64,000 bases of DNA from Bacteroidota bacterium. GTDB lineage: Bacteria > Bacteroidota > Bacteroidia > Flavobacteriales > Flavobacteriaceae. This document shows positions 8,065 through 17,347 of this stretch, piece after piece. The notes below the pieces were generated by a model. The model was not told where the DNA came from, did no database searches, and saw only the letters and a list, made by a program, of their open reading frames with translations. The stretch spans positions 1-64,000 of the forward strand of contig JAHJTN010000001.1 of assembly GCA_018829465.1 (NCBI GenBank). The letters are read 5' to 3'. Made by a program: the position numbers and the translations under genes. The stretch's first letter is position 1. Every line of letters starts with the position of its first letter.

Positions 8065-9528
8065 ATGAACATTTCACATATCAAATCGCTTGGCGAACTC
8101 AAAAAACAAGCCTATCAATCCAAAAAAATAAAAGACGAACTCCGTGCCAACCTAATAGAAAAAATAAAAACCGGTCAACCCTCCTTCGAAGGCATACACG
8201 GTTTTGAAGACACCGTTGTGCCCGATTTAGAACGCGCCATATTGTCAAAGCACAACATCAATCTTTTAGGACTCCGGGGTCAAGCCAAAACGCGTTTGGC
8301 CCGTTTGATGGTTGGCTTACTGGACGAGTATATTCCTATCGTTGAAGGCTCAGAGATTCACGACGATCCGTTTGCACCCATTTCCAGCTACGCCAAAAAT
8401 TTAATAACAGAAAAAGGAGACCAAACCCCCATTGCCTGGCTACACAGAAGTGAGCGGTTTTATGAAAAACTCGCCACCCCGGATGTGACGGTGGCCGATT
8501 TGGTGGGCGATGTAGATCCCATCAAAGCTGCCAACCTGCGCCTTTCCTATGCCGATGACCGCGTCATCCATTTTGGGATGATTCCCCGAGCCAACCGCTG
8601 CATTTTTGTCATCAACGAGTTGCCCGATTTGCAAGCGCGTATCCAAGTGGCACTCTTCAATATACTTCAAGAAGGCGATGTGCAAATTCGCGGATTTAAA
8701 GTACGTCTTCCGCTCGATATTCAGTTTGTATTTACGGCAAATCCGGAAGACTACACCAATCGCGGCAGTATTGTCACACCGCTGAAAGACAGAATCGGTT
8801 CACAAATCCTCACGCATTATCCCTTGAAAAGAGAGGTTGCCAAAACCATAACCGCCCAGGAAGCACAAGTAGAAAATGAAAAAAGAAAAAGCCTGCATGT
8901 GCCCGAATTGGCCAAAGATTTGCTGGAACAAATTTCTTTTGAAGCGCGAAACAGCGATTTTGTAGATGCCAAAAGTGGTGTGAGTGCCCGTATGAGCATC
9001 ACGGCATTTGAAAACCTTTTGAGCACAGCGGAAAGACGTATGCTCAAAGCTTCCGATTCAAAGACAAGCATTCGCCTATCCGACTTCATGGGATTGATCC
9101 CTTCTATCACCGGTAAGGTGGAATTGGTGTACGAAGGCGAACAAGAAGGTGCAGCCGCGGTAGCATTGGAACTCATCGATGCGGCTGTGCAAACTCTCTT
9201 TGCAGAATATTTTCCGAAAATTGAAAAATTGGAAAAACCGGATCGACAAAATCCGTACCAGGCCATAGTAGATTGGTTTTTAGAAGAAGGCAATTTCGAG
9301 TTGCCCGATGAAGTTTCAAACGAAACCTACGCACAAAAATTACAAGAGATCAAACCGCTTGAAGCGTTTGTGAATCAGTATCAACCCGACTTTCCCGAAA
9401 CGGATAAAAATTTCTTAAAAGAATTTGTGCTCTGGGGTTTGGTCGCCCACAAAAAGCTCAGTAAGAATCGGTTTATTAAAGGATATACTTTTAGCGATGT
9501 GTACGGCGATTTTATACGGAAATTATAA
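8065..9528 (+). CDS. AAA+ ATPase, magnesium-chelatase subunit I-like
   Basis: 487 residues of the MoxR/ChlI-like AAA+ group. Residues about 69-77 (LRGQAKTRL) form a Walker A that differs from the canonical GxxGxGKT only by alanine before the lysine. FVINELPDL near residue 181 replaces the usual acidic Walker B with a NE pair. FTANPEDYTNRG is sensor 1, and VSARMSITAFENL contains the sensor 2 arginine region. The C-terminal 120 residues are a helical extension. It probably forms a ring that acts with the VWA protein encoded 22 bp upstream. It converges with the DUF5686 gene with 4 bp between the stops. It could be annotated as magnesium chelatase, but nothing in the window supports chlorophyll synthesis. 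Confidence 0.87.
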   Translation: MNISHIKSLGELKKQAYQSKKIKDELRANLIEKIKTGQPSFEGIHGFEDTVVPDLERAILSKHNINLLGLRGQAKTRLARLMVGLLDEYIPIVEGSEIHDDPFAPISSYAKNLITEKGDQTPIAWLHRSERFYEKLATPDVTVADLVGDVDPIKAANLRLSYADDRVIHFGMIPRANRCIFVINELPDLQARIQVALFNILQEGDVQIRGFKVRLPLDIQFVFTANPEDYTNRGSIVTPLKDRIGSQILTHYPLKREVAKTITAQEAQVENEKRKSLHVPELAKDLLEQISFEARNSDFVDAKSGVSARMSITAFENLLSTAERRMLKASDSKTSIRLSDFMGLIPSITGKVELVYEGEQEGAAAVALELIDAAVQTLFAEYFPKIEKLEKPDRQNPYQAIVDWFLEEGNFELPDEVSNETYAQKLQEIKPLEAFVNQYQPDFPETDKNFLKEFVLWGLVAHKKLSKNRFIKGYTFSDVYGDFIRKL

Positions 9529-9532
9529 ACTC

Positions 9533-12043
9533 TTATTGGAAAATGTTCAGAAACTTAAGTCCGAAGACGAAACCGTCGGTCAAAAAACCGTTCTGATAAT
9601 TGCGGATATAATCTATGCGCAAAAAGCGAAACTTTCCAAAACCTAAATTATCCAAACCTATAGTGTATTCGCTGTAGGGTTTGTTTGCGGCTGTTGCCAA
9701 TACATGTGCACCCACCACAATGTTGTAATTAAGGTTTTGAAGGAGCGGTATTTTGTTGAGCAAATAACCTTTAAAATTGTGTTCGAGGTGTAAATATGCG
9801 TATTCCGCATTGGTACTCAGTTCGTAGTAGGGTAGAAAATTGAAAACATCTGTGTAGTTTTCGGATGTGCCAATGTGGGTTTGATTGCCGTTAAAATGTT
9901 TGTAATCGGCAAAACCGATACGGTCTGCGCTGAAGAATTGACCACCTACCAATTGATAGGCAAAGACACCTTTGTTGCCCAATTTGAGTTCCTGAAGCAA
10001 ACGTCCTTCCACGCGTTGGTAGTGGTAATCCGTTCCGCTTCCTGCCAATCCTTGAAAATACTGTAGCCACAGCACAGGATATTTTTCATTGGGCATGTTG
10101 AATTTTCTATCCGGATATGAAATGTATTTTTGCGCGAAAGAAATTCTTGCTGCTATGTTAATTTTCATCAGGTTGTGGGCTTCAAAAGCAGGTGTGACAA
10201 AATTGTTTGGCAAAATGGGATTGTTGGAGGTAAACGCGTCGTCATCATCTCCAAAAATGACAAAATCGGCCTGGTTAAAAAGCGGTCTTCTTCGCTCATA
10301 ACCAACAGTGGCGTAGAATCTGAGGCCATTCATGATTTCGTTGGTAAAATATACTTCGCCAAAAGTACGGTCATAGAGTTTGATGAAATTATCTTCAAAA
10401 AAAAGTGTACTCACCGAGTTGATGAATGGCGAAATGGGGTTGTTTCTGTTAAACTGGGCTGCTTCGGTACCGCCACTCAAGCGCAAAAATGGACGGTTGA
10501 TTCGGTTGAATAAATAGGTAAAATTACCAACCGTACGAACCCGTTGGTCGGCTATGCCGTATTCGGTTTCCAAACCCACAGACCAATTTTTGCCAAGCGA
10601 ATCGTTTTGTTGTCTGTAGGTGACCGACATTTTTGGACGCCATCCTTGTACGGTATTGTATTGAACACCAAAAGCGGGTGCGGAAAAACTCAAGCTGCGT
10701 TCTTCAAATGAATTGTTGAAGGTATAACCAAAAAATAAATTACTGATTTTAAATCGATTATTCACAGCATCTAAGGAGTCTTGATAGGGTTTTGACTTGC
10801 GGATGACCTGTATGCTGTCTTTAAAAGTGTAATCTTCATTTTCTTCAACCGTGAGTGGCACAGGCCTTATTTTTGCCCAAAAAAGACTGTCTTTTTTGTT
10901 GGCTTCTTTTTCAAAAGAGATGATTTCATTAGTCAACCGACGTGTTTCAAAATTGGGTTGAAAATTAAAATTGCTATAAACCGCCGTAAACCTGCCGTTG
11001 CCTTTGATGCCAAAAATGCGGTATTCAAAATCTATGCTCTGCGAACGCCGCACCCACAAATCATCTGTTTGCGAATGGTAAAAACTTTGTTTGATAAGCA
11101 ATTGCTCCACGGGTGGCAGTTGGGCTTGCTTTCCGGTAATGGTAAATTCGGTGGCGTACATTTCCCAAACTTCGTCCACTATATAAATGGTACCCGAAAA
11201 AACCCGATCAGTCGCGTTTTTGGGTTCAAAATTGATTTTGAGAATTGCGTTGTTCTCTTCGTCGTAGAAACGCCCTTCAAAGTGATAGCGGTAGTATGAA
11301 AAGGCATAATCGGCTATGGGGGAAACAATTTGCACATCACCAACAGCCACTGTGTTCTGATAATAGTTGTAATTGACATCGGAGGCGTTGTTAAAACTGA
11401 AGCCGTTGTCATCGCCGCTTACCTTGGAGGCCACAATTTTTTCGACCATTTCGTTGTTTTCTGAATGTGAAATTTTAGAAATGGTTTCAGACAAGTAAAT
11501 GATGCCACTACGCGTAGAATCGAGTCCGCCGCCCAAATCGCCTACCGCCTGGCCCAAAATTTTCTCGGGTGCATCTTTGATTCTGATGAGTCCGCGCGAA
11601 TAGAAATCTGCTGTGTAGTTTTTTGTTTTTTCTAAAATTTTTTTTCGGTTTTCAATAGTTTTACGAATCATTTCATTGGCCGGATTAAAGCCGGCCGTTA
11701 TTGCCACTTCGCTGAGTTCGATGGTTTCCTCTTGCAAGTCAATATTGAGCTCGTAAGGAAAAGTAGCTATTTTTATTTCATTTTTCTTGGTTTCATATCC
11801 GAGATACTGAAAAACCACCGTGTAAGTTCCGGGTTCGGAAATTTGCAATTCGTACAAACCCTCATCATTGGAAGTTGTACCCACGTATGTGTTGAGAATA
11901 TAAACATTCACTGTGGGAAGGCTGCGTCCTTTGCTATCTGTCACTTTGCCGAATATTTGCGCTTGGCATAGCGTTGTTGTACAACAAAAGCATATCAGTA
12001 TCCAAAATGTACAATAAAATGGTCTGGGTAGTAAGTGAAGCAT
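9533..12043 (-). CDS. Outer-membrane protein with carboxypeptidase-like domain (DUF5686)
   Basis: 836 residues. A signal peptide (about residues 1-29, ending CQAQ) is followed by a carboxypeptidase-like regulatory beta-sandwich (GKVTDSKGRSLPTVNVYI to about residue 105), the same module found at the front of SusC-like proteins. The DUF5686 region follows, and the C-terminal half has alternating aromatic strands ending with a terminal segment rich in Phe and Tyr, as in outer-membrane barrels. No TonB plug is visible, so it is not a standard TonB receptor. Its function is unknown, and a cell-surface or secretion role is only inferred. Start: the codon at 12049 is TTG; the ATG at 12043 lies 14 nt after an exact -7 element. 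Confidence 0.85.
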   Translation of the reverse strand: MLHLLPRPFYCTFWILICFCCTTTLCQAQIFGKVTDSKGRSLPTVNVYILNTYVGTTSNDEGLYELQISEPGTYTVVFQYLGYETKKNEIKIATFPYELNIDLQEETIELSEVAITAGFNPANEMIRKTIENRKKILEKTKNYTADFYSRGLIRIKDAPEKILGQAVGDLGGGLDSTRSGIIYLSETISKISHSENNEMVEKIVASKVSGDDNGFSFNNASDVNYNYYQNTVAVGDVQIVSPIADYAFSYYRYHFEGRFYDEENNAILKINFEPKNATDRVFSGTIYIVDEVWEMYATEFTITGKQAQLPPVEQLLIKQSFYHSQTDDLWVRRSQSIDFEYRIFGIKGNGRFTAVYSNFNFQPNFETRRLTNEIISFEKEANKKDSLFWAKIRPVPLTVEENEDYTFKDSIQVIRKSKPYQDSLDAVNNRFKISNLFFGYTFNNSFEERSLSFSAPAFGVQYNTVQGWRPKMSVTYRQQNDSLGKNWSVGLETEYGIADQRVRTVGNFTYLFNRINRPFLRLSGGTEAAQFNRNNPISPFINSVSTLFFEDNFIKLYDRTFGEVYFTNEIMNGLRFYATVGYERRRPLFNQADFVIFGDDDDAFTSNNPILPNNFVTPAFEAHNLMKINIAARISFAQKYISYPDRKFNMPNEKYPVLWLQYFQGLAGSGTDYHYQRVEGRLLQELKLGNKGVFAYQLVGGQFFSADRIGFADYKHFNGNQTHIGTSENYTDVFNFLPYYELSTNAEYAYLHLEHNFKGYLLNKIPLLQNLNYNIVVGAHVLATAANKPYSEYTIGLDNLGFGKFRFLRIDYIRNYQNGFLTDGFVFGLKFLNIFQ

Positions 12044-12057
12044 GCGCAATTTTTATT

Positions 12058-12065
12058 CAAAAATA
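12058..12065 (-). promoter_or_regulatory. -7 promoter element of the DUF5686 gene
   Basis: Minus strand TATTTTTG, an exact TAnnTTTG match, 14 nt before the ATG at 12043. Confidence 0.55.
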
Positions 12066-12182
12066 ACAGTTAAATACCTTTCGTTATCTACTTTAGTGTC
12101 AATTTAACAACTTGATTGAGATCAGAAATGGAAATGGAAAATTTGCAGAAAAGCGAATCAAAAGCCAAAAGGGTAAAGGAAG

Positions 12183-12214
12183 TTGTTAAGATATCCATTT
12201 GTCTAGCTTAACAA
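12183..12214. repeat. Inverted repeat in the DUF58-DUF5686 intergenic region
   Basis: TTGTTAAG (12183-12190) and CTTAACAA (12207-12214) are perfect 8-bp arms around a 16-base loop. They lie 30 bp past the DUF58 stop on the minus strand. No T-run follows on either strand, so it is not a classical terminator; its role is unknown. Confidence 0.4.
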
Positions 12215-12243
12215 GACAGGAATCACAGAAGCAAAACCCAATT

Positions 12244-13584
12244 TCAAAATAAACCCCTCGCTTTTATTTCCAAATATTTATTGATGGCGTTAATGGTCAA
12301 ATCCTGTGGTGATGTCAAAAGGGTTTGAATGTTGTGTTTTCGGAGCAAAAGAACCATACGTTTTTTATCGTAATCAAATTTTTCGGCGATTGTTTTTTCA
12401 TAAATATCCCAAAGCTGTTCGGATGGTTTTTCAATGAGTTTTAACACTTCGGTATTGTCAAAAATAATGACAATGAGCAAATGCTTCTTGGCAATTGCTT
12501 TTAAAAAAGTGAGTTGTCTATCGAGTGCAGAAATATGTTCAAAATTGGTGTAGAGCATCAGCATACTACGCTGTTTGAGTCGGTATTTGAGTTGGTTGTG
12601 AAGGTTAGAAAAGTCGGAATCTGAAAAATTGGTATCGATGCGATAGAGTTTTTCCATCACAGATTGCATTTGTGTGGAATGTCCGGATGCTTGCAAAATG
12701 TCGTGCACTTTATCCGAAAAAGTCATTAAACCGCATTTGTCTTTTTTCTGAAGGGTAACTTTAGAAAAAGCCAAGCTTGCATTGATGGCATAGTCGAGAA
12801 GTTTGAGCCCTTCAAAAGGCATCTTCATCACCCTGCCCACATCCAAGATAGAATACACAGGTTGTGAGGTCTCGTCCTGAAACTGGTTGACCATATATTT
12901 TGAAGCCTTGGCAGTGGCTTTCCAATTGATTGTTCTAAAATCGTCGCCAACCACATAATCCTTGATTTGCTCAAATTCCATGGTATGCCCGATACGTCTG
13001 ATTTTTTTTAAACCAAAAAATTGCGGCTGTTTTACCATGGCCATCCATTCGTATTTTCTGAGTTGTATAAAAGAGGGATAGCACGCCACTTCTTGAGACT
13101 GGTCAAATACAAATCGGCGCTTGGCCAATTGAAAAAAACCATTGGCGTAGATGTTTAATGAGCCAAAAAGATACGCACCACGCGCCACAGGTCTAAGGCT
13201 GTAAGTGAATGCATCTGCTGTTTTTGAAGGCAAGGTGATGTGTTTTAAAAAATCTCTTTTTTGAAATTGAACCGGCAATTCATCGATGATTTCAAACACA
13301 ACTTTAAACGGGTAATTGTTTTCTACACGAACATGTATGCTGTTTTCGTCCCCGTTCGACAATTTTTCGGGCAATAATCTTTTGGCTGAAACCTGATTTT
13401 TCCCAGCAAAGAGAAACACCATGTCAAAGAACAGTATCAATGTTAAAACTGCTAGCGCATAAGCAGCGATAAAGAACAACGTTTCAAACCAATAGGATAA
13501 AAAGAGTAACAAAGCTACGCCCAAGCCCAAAAGGTAGAAGCGCTTGTTAAAATAGAGATTTCTAAAATGAAGATATAAGCCCAT
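12244..13584 (-). CDS. DUF58 domain protein
   Basis: 446 residues. Two hydrophobic helices near residues 13-60 anchor it in the inner membrane. A beta-rich middle region leads to the DUF58 signature around GDDFRTINWKATAKASKYM, and a VWA-like C-terminal fold includes SILDVGRVM and MLYTNFEH. DUF58 proteins usually occur beside MoxR ATPases and are thought to act in envelope assembly. Here the neighbour is instead a LolD-like ABC ATPase, whose stop shares one base with this start (TGATG), so the two are coupled. The first in-frame codon is TTG at 13587, but the ATG at 13584 is the natural start. Confidence 0.85.
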   Translation of the reverse strand: MGLYLHFRNLYFNKRFYLLGLGVALLLFLSYWFETLFFIAAYALAVLTLILFFDMVFLFAGKNQVSAKRLLPEKLSNGDENSIHVRVENNYPFKVVFEIIDELPVQFQKRDFLKHITLPSKTADAFTYSLRPVARGAYLFGSLNIYANGFFQLAKRRFVFDQSQEVACYPSFIQLRKYEWMAMVKQPQFFGLKKIRRIGHTMEFEQIKDYVVGDDFRTINWKATAKASKYMVNQFQDETSQPVYSILDVGRVMKMPFEGLKLLDYAINASLAFSKVTLQKKDKCGLMTFSDKVHDILQASGHSTQMQSVMEKLYRIDTNFSDSDFSNLHNQLKYRLKQRSMLMLYTNFEHISALDRQLTFLKAIAKKHLLIVIIFDNTEVLKLIEKPSEQLWDIYEKTIAEKFDYDKKRMVLLLRKHNIQTLLTSPQDLTINAINKYLEIKARGLF

Positions 13585-14246
13585 CAATATATCATTTTAC
13601 CGTCTTTCATGGTCAATTTTCTATCTGCCATATTGGCTAGTTTTTCGTTGTGTGTGACGATGACAAATGTCTGGTCGAGTTCTTTTTGGAGTTGAAAAAA
13701 AAGTTGGTGTAGCTTTTCGGCCGAAGCAGAATCGAGGTTACCGCTGGGTTCGTCAGCAAAAACCACATCGGGTTTGTTGATGAGTGCTCGGGCGACAGCC
13801 ACGCGTTGTTGTTCGCCACCGGAAAGTTCGCCCGGTTTGTGTAGTTTTCTGTCCGACAGCCCTAAAAACTCAAGCAACTTTTCGGCTTCTTTGAAAGCTT
13901 CTTTCTTAGATTTTTGAGCAATAAATGCCGGAATACAAACATTTTCCAATGCCGTAAATTCGGGCAAAAGTTGGTGAAACTGAAAAATAAAACCCAAGTG
14001 CTTGTTGCGGAAAGCAGCCATTTCTTTTGACCTCAACTTTAAAACATCAACACCACATATTTGTAAACGAGCCGTATCGGGGTTAGACACCGTGTCCAAG
14101 GTGCCCAATATTTGCAAAAGCGTTGTTTTTCCTGCTCCTGAAGCGCCAACTATCGATATAATTTCACCTTTATCTACCTGGATATCTACACCTTTCAGCA
14201 CTTGGAGAGGGCCGTAGTTTTTCTGTAAATTTTGCGCTGTTATCAT
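13584..14246 (-). CDS. lolD: ABC transporter ATPase, LolD-like
   Basis: 220 residues with all ABC ATPase motifs: Walker [11 protein letters not shown]-loop [16 protein letters not shown], signature LSGGEQQR, Walker [13 protein letters not shown] and the switch histidine in [10 protein letters not shown]. The sequence type belongs to the LolD/MacB/FtsE group; LolD extracts lipoproteins from the inner membrane together with LolC/LolE, which are not in this window. The reading frame continues upstream to 14300, but that start overlaps a -7 element. The ATG at 14246 gives the family-standard N terminus [12 protein letters not shown]. Cotranscribed with the DUF58 gene. The exact transporter assignment is inference. 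Confidence 0.82.
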   Translation of the reverse strand: MITAQNLQKNYGPLQVLKGVDIQVDKGEIISIVGASGAGKTTLLQILGTLDTVSNPDTARLQICGVDVLKLRSKEMAAFRNKHLGFIFQFHQLLPEFTALENVCIPAFIAQKSKKEAFKEAEKLLEFLGLSDRKLHKPGELSGGEQQRVAVARALINKPDVVFADEPSGNLDSASAEKLHQLFFQLQKELDQTFVIVTHNEKLANMADRKLTMKDGKMIY

Positions 14247-14297
14247 GCTGTATCTTGTGCCTGCTAAGATAAGTTTTTGTTTTATTTTTTTGTTTAA

Positions 14298-14305
14298 CAA
14301 AACTA
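14298..14305 (-). promoter_or_regulatory. -7 promoter element of the lolD-DUF58 operon
   Basis: Minus strand TAGTTTTG fits TAnnTTTG, 51 nt before the ATG at 14246. It is divergent from the icd promoter at 14343-14350. Confidence 0.5.
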
Positions 14306-14342
14306 AAACAATCGCATTTTTGAAATTAGCCCCGCAGATGCT

Positions 14343-14350
14343 TATCTTTG
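14343..14350 (+). promoter_or_regulatory. -7 promoter element of icd
   Basis: TATCTTTG, an exact match, 48 nt before the icd ATG. Confidence 0.6.
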
Positions 14351-14398
14351 CGATATTGCAATTAAAGCTTTTATAAAACCTTTCAAACGTTTAAAAAC

Positions 14399-15625
14399 AT
14401 GAGTAAAATTAAAGTAGCCCAGCCTGTTGTAGAACTGGATGGCGATGAAATGACACGAATCATTTGGAAATTCATCAAAGAACAATTGATTCTTCCCTAT
14501 CTCGATATAGACATCAAATACTACGATCTTGGCATAGAATACAGAGACAAAACCAATGACCAAGTGACCATAGACGCGGCCGAAGCCATCAAAAAGTACA
14601 ACGTCGGTATCAAGTGCGCCACTATCACACCGGACGAAGGACGCGTAGAAGAATTCAAACTCAAAAAAATGTGGCGTTCGCCAAACGGTACCATCCGAAA
14701 TATTATCGGCGGAACTGTTTTCAGAGAACCTATCATCATGAAGAACGTACCGCGTCTTGTACCCGGCTGGACGAAACCTATCGTCATTGGCCGTCATGCC
14801 TTTGGCGACCAATACAAAGCAACAGATACCACTATTAATGGAAAAGGAACGCTCACCATGACCTTTACACCCGAAAATGGTGGCGAGCCCATCGTGTGGA
14901 ATGTATTCGATTTTAAAGGAGACGGTGTAGCCATGAGTATGTACAACACTGACGAGTCTATTTACGGATTTGCACGCTCTTCCTTCAATATGGCCTACAG
15001 CAAAAAATGGCCTTTGTATTTGTCAACCAAAAACACCATTCTCAAAGCCTACGACGGTCGGTTTAAAGATATTTTTGAAGAAGTCTATCAGGCAGAATTT
15101 AAACAAAAGTTTGACGAAGCCGGCATTGTTTACGAACACAGGTTGATAGACGACATGGTTGCATCGGCTCTTAAGTGGGAAGGCGGATTTGTTTGGGCTT
15201 GTAAAAACTATGACGGTGATGTCCAATCCGATACAGTTGCGCAAGGTTTCGGCTCTTTGGGTCTTATGACTTCTGTGTTGGTGACACCCGACGGCAAAAC
15301 CGTTGAAGCTGAGGCTGCACATGGCACGGTTACCAGACACTACCGCCAACACCAACAAGGCAAAGAAACCTCCACCAACCCTATTGCCTCAATTTTTGCG
15401 TGGACCCGCGGCTTAGCACACCGAGGAAAACTCGACGAGAATACAGCACTTATCAATTTTTCGGAATCTTTAGAAGCGGTTTGTATAGAAACCGTAGAAA
15501 GTGGAAAAATGACCAAAGATTTGGCCTTATTGATTCACGGACGCGACTTGAAACCCGAGCATTACTTGAATACACAAGAATTTCTTCAGGCTTTGAAGGA
15601 AAATTTGGATAAGAAATTATCTTAA
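14399..15625 (+). CDS. icd: NADP-dependent isocitrate dehydrogenase, eukaryote-like dimeric type
   Basis: 408 residues, similar in length and motifs to animal IDH1 rather than to the E. coli enzyme: [47 protein letters not shown], the IDDMVA metal-site region and [12 protein letters not shown] near residue 305. It makes 2-oxoglutarate, CO2 and NADPH from isocitrate in the TCA cycle. Its product is the substrate of the KorAB enzyme encoded at 49238-52107. It has its own promoter and is followed by a strong terminator, so it is monocistronic. NADP preference is inferred from the family. Confidence 0.95.
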   Translation: MSKIKVAQPVVELDGDEMTRIIWKFIKEQLILPYLDIDIKYYDLGIEYRDKTNDQVTIDAAEAIKKYNVGIKCATITPDEGRVEEFKLKKMWRSPNGTIRNIIGGTVFREPIIMKNVPRLVPGWTKPIVIGRHAFGDQYKATDTTINGKGTLTMTFTPENGGEPIVWNVFDFKGDGVAMSMYNTDESIYGFARSSFNMAYSKKWPLYLSTKNTILKAYDGRFKDIFEEVYQAEFKQKFDEAGIVYEHRLIDDMVASALKWEGGFVWACKNYDGDVQSDTVAQGFGSLGLMTSVLVTPDGKTVEAEAAHGTVTRHYRQHQQGKETSTNPIASIFAWTRGLAHRGKLDENTALINFSESLEAVCIETVESGKMTKDLALLIHGRDLKPEHYLNTQEFLQALKENLDKKLS

Positions 15626-15643
15626 AATATAGAATCCATAAAT

Positions 15644-15687
15644 GGTCATTTCGGTGAAAAAAATTCATCGAGATGACTGTTTTTTTA
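15644..15687 (+). terminator. Rho-independent terminator of icd
   Basis: A 15-bp stem (15644-15658 with 15664-15678, three G-T or mismatch-type positions) around a short A-rich loop is followed by a T-run at 15680-15686. It starts 18 bp after the icd stop. Confidence 0.85.
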
Positions 15688-15697
15688 TTTTGACGCT

Positions 15698-15928
15698 ATG
15701 CCACAACATCGCACCAACAGAAAATTGCTCAACAAAGGTTTAAAAATATTGGGCGCTACCCTATTGTTATTGTTTTTAAGCCCTTTTGTCATCACCTTGG
15801 GATTCAAAATAGAAAACAAAATTCTGACAGCAACTGGCGTAGCTTTGGGTATTTTTACGATTTACTTGGGATTTAAGGGTTTCAAAACCCTTTTGGATGC
15901 GTTGTTTGACAAAAATCAAGATGCCTGA
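15698..15928 (+). CDS. Small two-helix membrane protein, possibly DUF6095
   Basis: 76 residues. A basic N terminus is followed by two hydrophobic helices (LGATLLLLFLSPFVITLGF and TGVALGIFTIYLGFKG) and a charged tail. The form fits a family of small Flavobacteriia membrane proteins that I recall as DUF6095, but this is from memory. The gene starts 11 bp after the icd terminator, and its 3' end overlaps the convergent DinB-like gene by 13 bp. Function unknown. Confidence 0.75.
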   Translation: MPQHRTNRKLLNKGLKILGATLLLLFLSPFVITLGFKIENKILTATGVALGIFTIYLGFKGFKTLLDALFDKNQDA

Positions 15929-16416
15929 GCTTCCTGGCGTGGTGTGGTGGGATTGTAACCAAACGTTTTGTCTGTCACCTCTACATTGAGATGATTTAAA
16001 ATATAACCTATAATCGCATAATGGTGAATGGCATGACTTTGTGCTTGACCCAAAATGGCCCCTAAGGTGTAATTTATAGTTTGCTGTCCTTTGCCGTGAT
16101 CGTCTGTAACCGGCAAAATGACATTCAAATCTGCATTTTTCAAGTTTTCAATTTCAGCTTGAATGCGCTGAATGTTTTCAATGGCAAACTGCTTGTCTGT
16201 TTCGATACGAATATCACGGTTTCTGCAAATCAAATTGATTTCTTTATGGGGCAATCCTTTAATGGCACAATCAAAAACGTCGAGTAAATGCCTGACATGT
16301 CCGCCAATACTGGAATGATAGGGTGGCGTAGAAGTATCTGTGTAAATTTTTTTGTCTAATGTTTGTAGAAGCGTGACCGCTTTTTCTAAATTTTCGTTGA
16401 TGGCTTCTGTAATCAT
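15916..16416 (-). CDS. DinB-family protein
   Basis: 166 residues, a four-helix bundle of the DinB/YfiT type. Candidate metal ligands are His in SIGGHVRHLLD (about residues 37-47) and the pair in AQSHAIHHYAIIGY (about 129-142), the usual three-histidine layout. Members include thiol-dependent S-transferases, among them bacillithiol transferases; the presence of bshA in this window makes such a role possible but unproven. The ATG at 16416 follows an exact -7 element by 17 nt. Confidence 0.8.
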   Translation of the reverse strand: MITEAINENLEKAVTLLQTLDKKIYTDTSTPPYHSSIGGHVRHLLDVFDCAIKGLPHKEINLICRNRDIRIETDKQFAIENIQRIQAEIENLKNADLNVILPVTDDHGKGQQTINYTLGAILGQAQSHAIHHYAIIGYILNHLNVEVTDKTFGYNPTTPRQEAQAS

Positions 16417-16433
16417 GTAGTTTTTAATTTTGA

Positions 16434-16441
16434 CAAAAATA
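16434..16441 (-). promoter_or_regulatory. -7 promoter element of the DinB-like gene
   Basis: Minus strand TATTTTTG, an exact TAnnTTTG match, 17 nt before the ATG. Confidence 0.5.
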
Positions 16442-16500
16442 ATGTTTTTATCTAAAAAAATATGAATGAATTCATTTATAGATTGTTAAAATCGGCGTTT

Positions 16501-17235
16501 TCAGTAGAGTAAGGTTACTTCCTTATGATAAAATAATTTTTCAAACTTGTTTTCTGTCATCACCTTGAGTTTCCCGTCTGGTGTGATGCCTTGGATAATT
16601 CCCACAAACAAAAGTCCGTTTTTGTCTTTGAAAGTGGAGGGTTTGAATCTTCGAAAAAGTTTCGCTTCATAGGCAGAAATCAAGGTTTGTTTTTGGTTGT
16701 TGAGAAACAAATTGTGATAATCTCTTAACGATTTGACAAGTTTCTGAAGAATTTCATCTACACTAAAAACCTGACCGGTCAATGCTAATAATGAAGAAGC
16801 CTGCGGAAGTGAAGCGAAACCGGTTTGATTCACATTGATTCCGATGCCTACAATTGCATTCATGCTGGATTTATTGGGAAAAATATTTTCTATCAGAATA
16901 CCACAAATCTTTTTATGGTCTGACAAAATGTCGTTTGGCCATTTAATGGCTAAATCGGGTATGACAAAGCTCGACAAGGTGTCAAAAACTGCTAAAGAAA
17001 CGGCAACACTCAACAAGGAAGGTTCTAGTTTGAGAAACGGAATATCCTTCATCAAAACACTCATAGTCAAGTTTTTACCAGGTTCTGATTGCCATGCATT
17101 TCCTTGTTGTCCCCTACCTTGGGTTTGGTTGTCTGCTGTGACAACCGTAAAATTTTCGAGCGGTTCTTTAGAGGCCAATTCCCTTAAATAGGTGTTGGTG
17201 GAAGCAGTGGCACTAAGTTTGATTATCTCAGACAT
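16501..17235 (-). CDS. birA: Biotin-[acetyl-CoA-carboxylase] ligase
   Basis: 244 residues that attach biotin to the biotin carrier protein of acetyl-CoA carboxylase and other carboxylases. Visible motifs are STNTYLRELA, the biotinyl-AMP loop in QGRGQQGNAWQSEPGKN (about residues 39-55), KWPNDIL and GIGINVNQTG. The DNA-binding N-terminal domain of E. coli BirA is absent, so this is a ligase only and not a biotin repressor. It is divergent from rsfS, an arrangement common in this phylum. Confidence 0.93.
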   Translation of the reverse strand: MSEIIKLSATASTNTYLRELASKEPLENFTVVTADNQTQGRGQQGNAWQSEPGKNLTMSVLMKDIPFLKLEPSLLSVAVSLAVFDTLSSFVIPDLAIKWPNDILSDHKKICGILIENIFPNKSSMNAIVGIGINVNQTGFASLPQASSLLALTGQVFSVDEILQKLVKSLRDYHNLFLNNQKQTLISAYEAKLFRRFKPSTFKDKNGLLFVGIIQGITPDGKLKVMTENKFEKLFYHKEVTLLY

Positions 17236-17291
17236 AAAAAATAAGATTGCCCATTAAATTGTTAATGCATTGTCTATAAATGTTATGTTAA

Positions 17292-17299
17292 CAAATTTA
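17292..17299 (-). promoter_or_regulatory. -7 promoter element of birA
   Basis: Minus strand TAAATTTG, exact, 56 nt before the birA ATG; back to back with the rsfS promoter. Confidence 0.5.
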
Positions 17300-17318
17300 A
17301 GGTATGCTTAAAATATAA

Positions 17319-17326
17319 TACATTTG
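17319..17326 (+). promoter_or_regulatory. -7 promoter element of the rsfS-ftsH unit
   Basis: TACATTTG, an exact match, 21 nt before the ATG at 17348. The in-frame TTG at 17324 is part of it and is not a start. Confidence 0.55.
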
Positions 17327-17347
17327 CAAACAAACGCTACACTGTTA

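Noticed and set aside
12128-12211. 27-codon plus-strand frame in the DUF58-DUF5686 gap
   Set aside because: Too short and without a promoter; it overlaps the inverted repeat and is probably chance.
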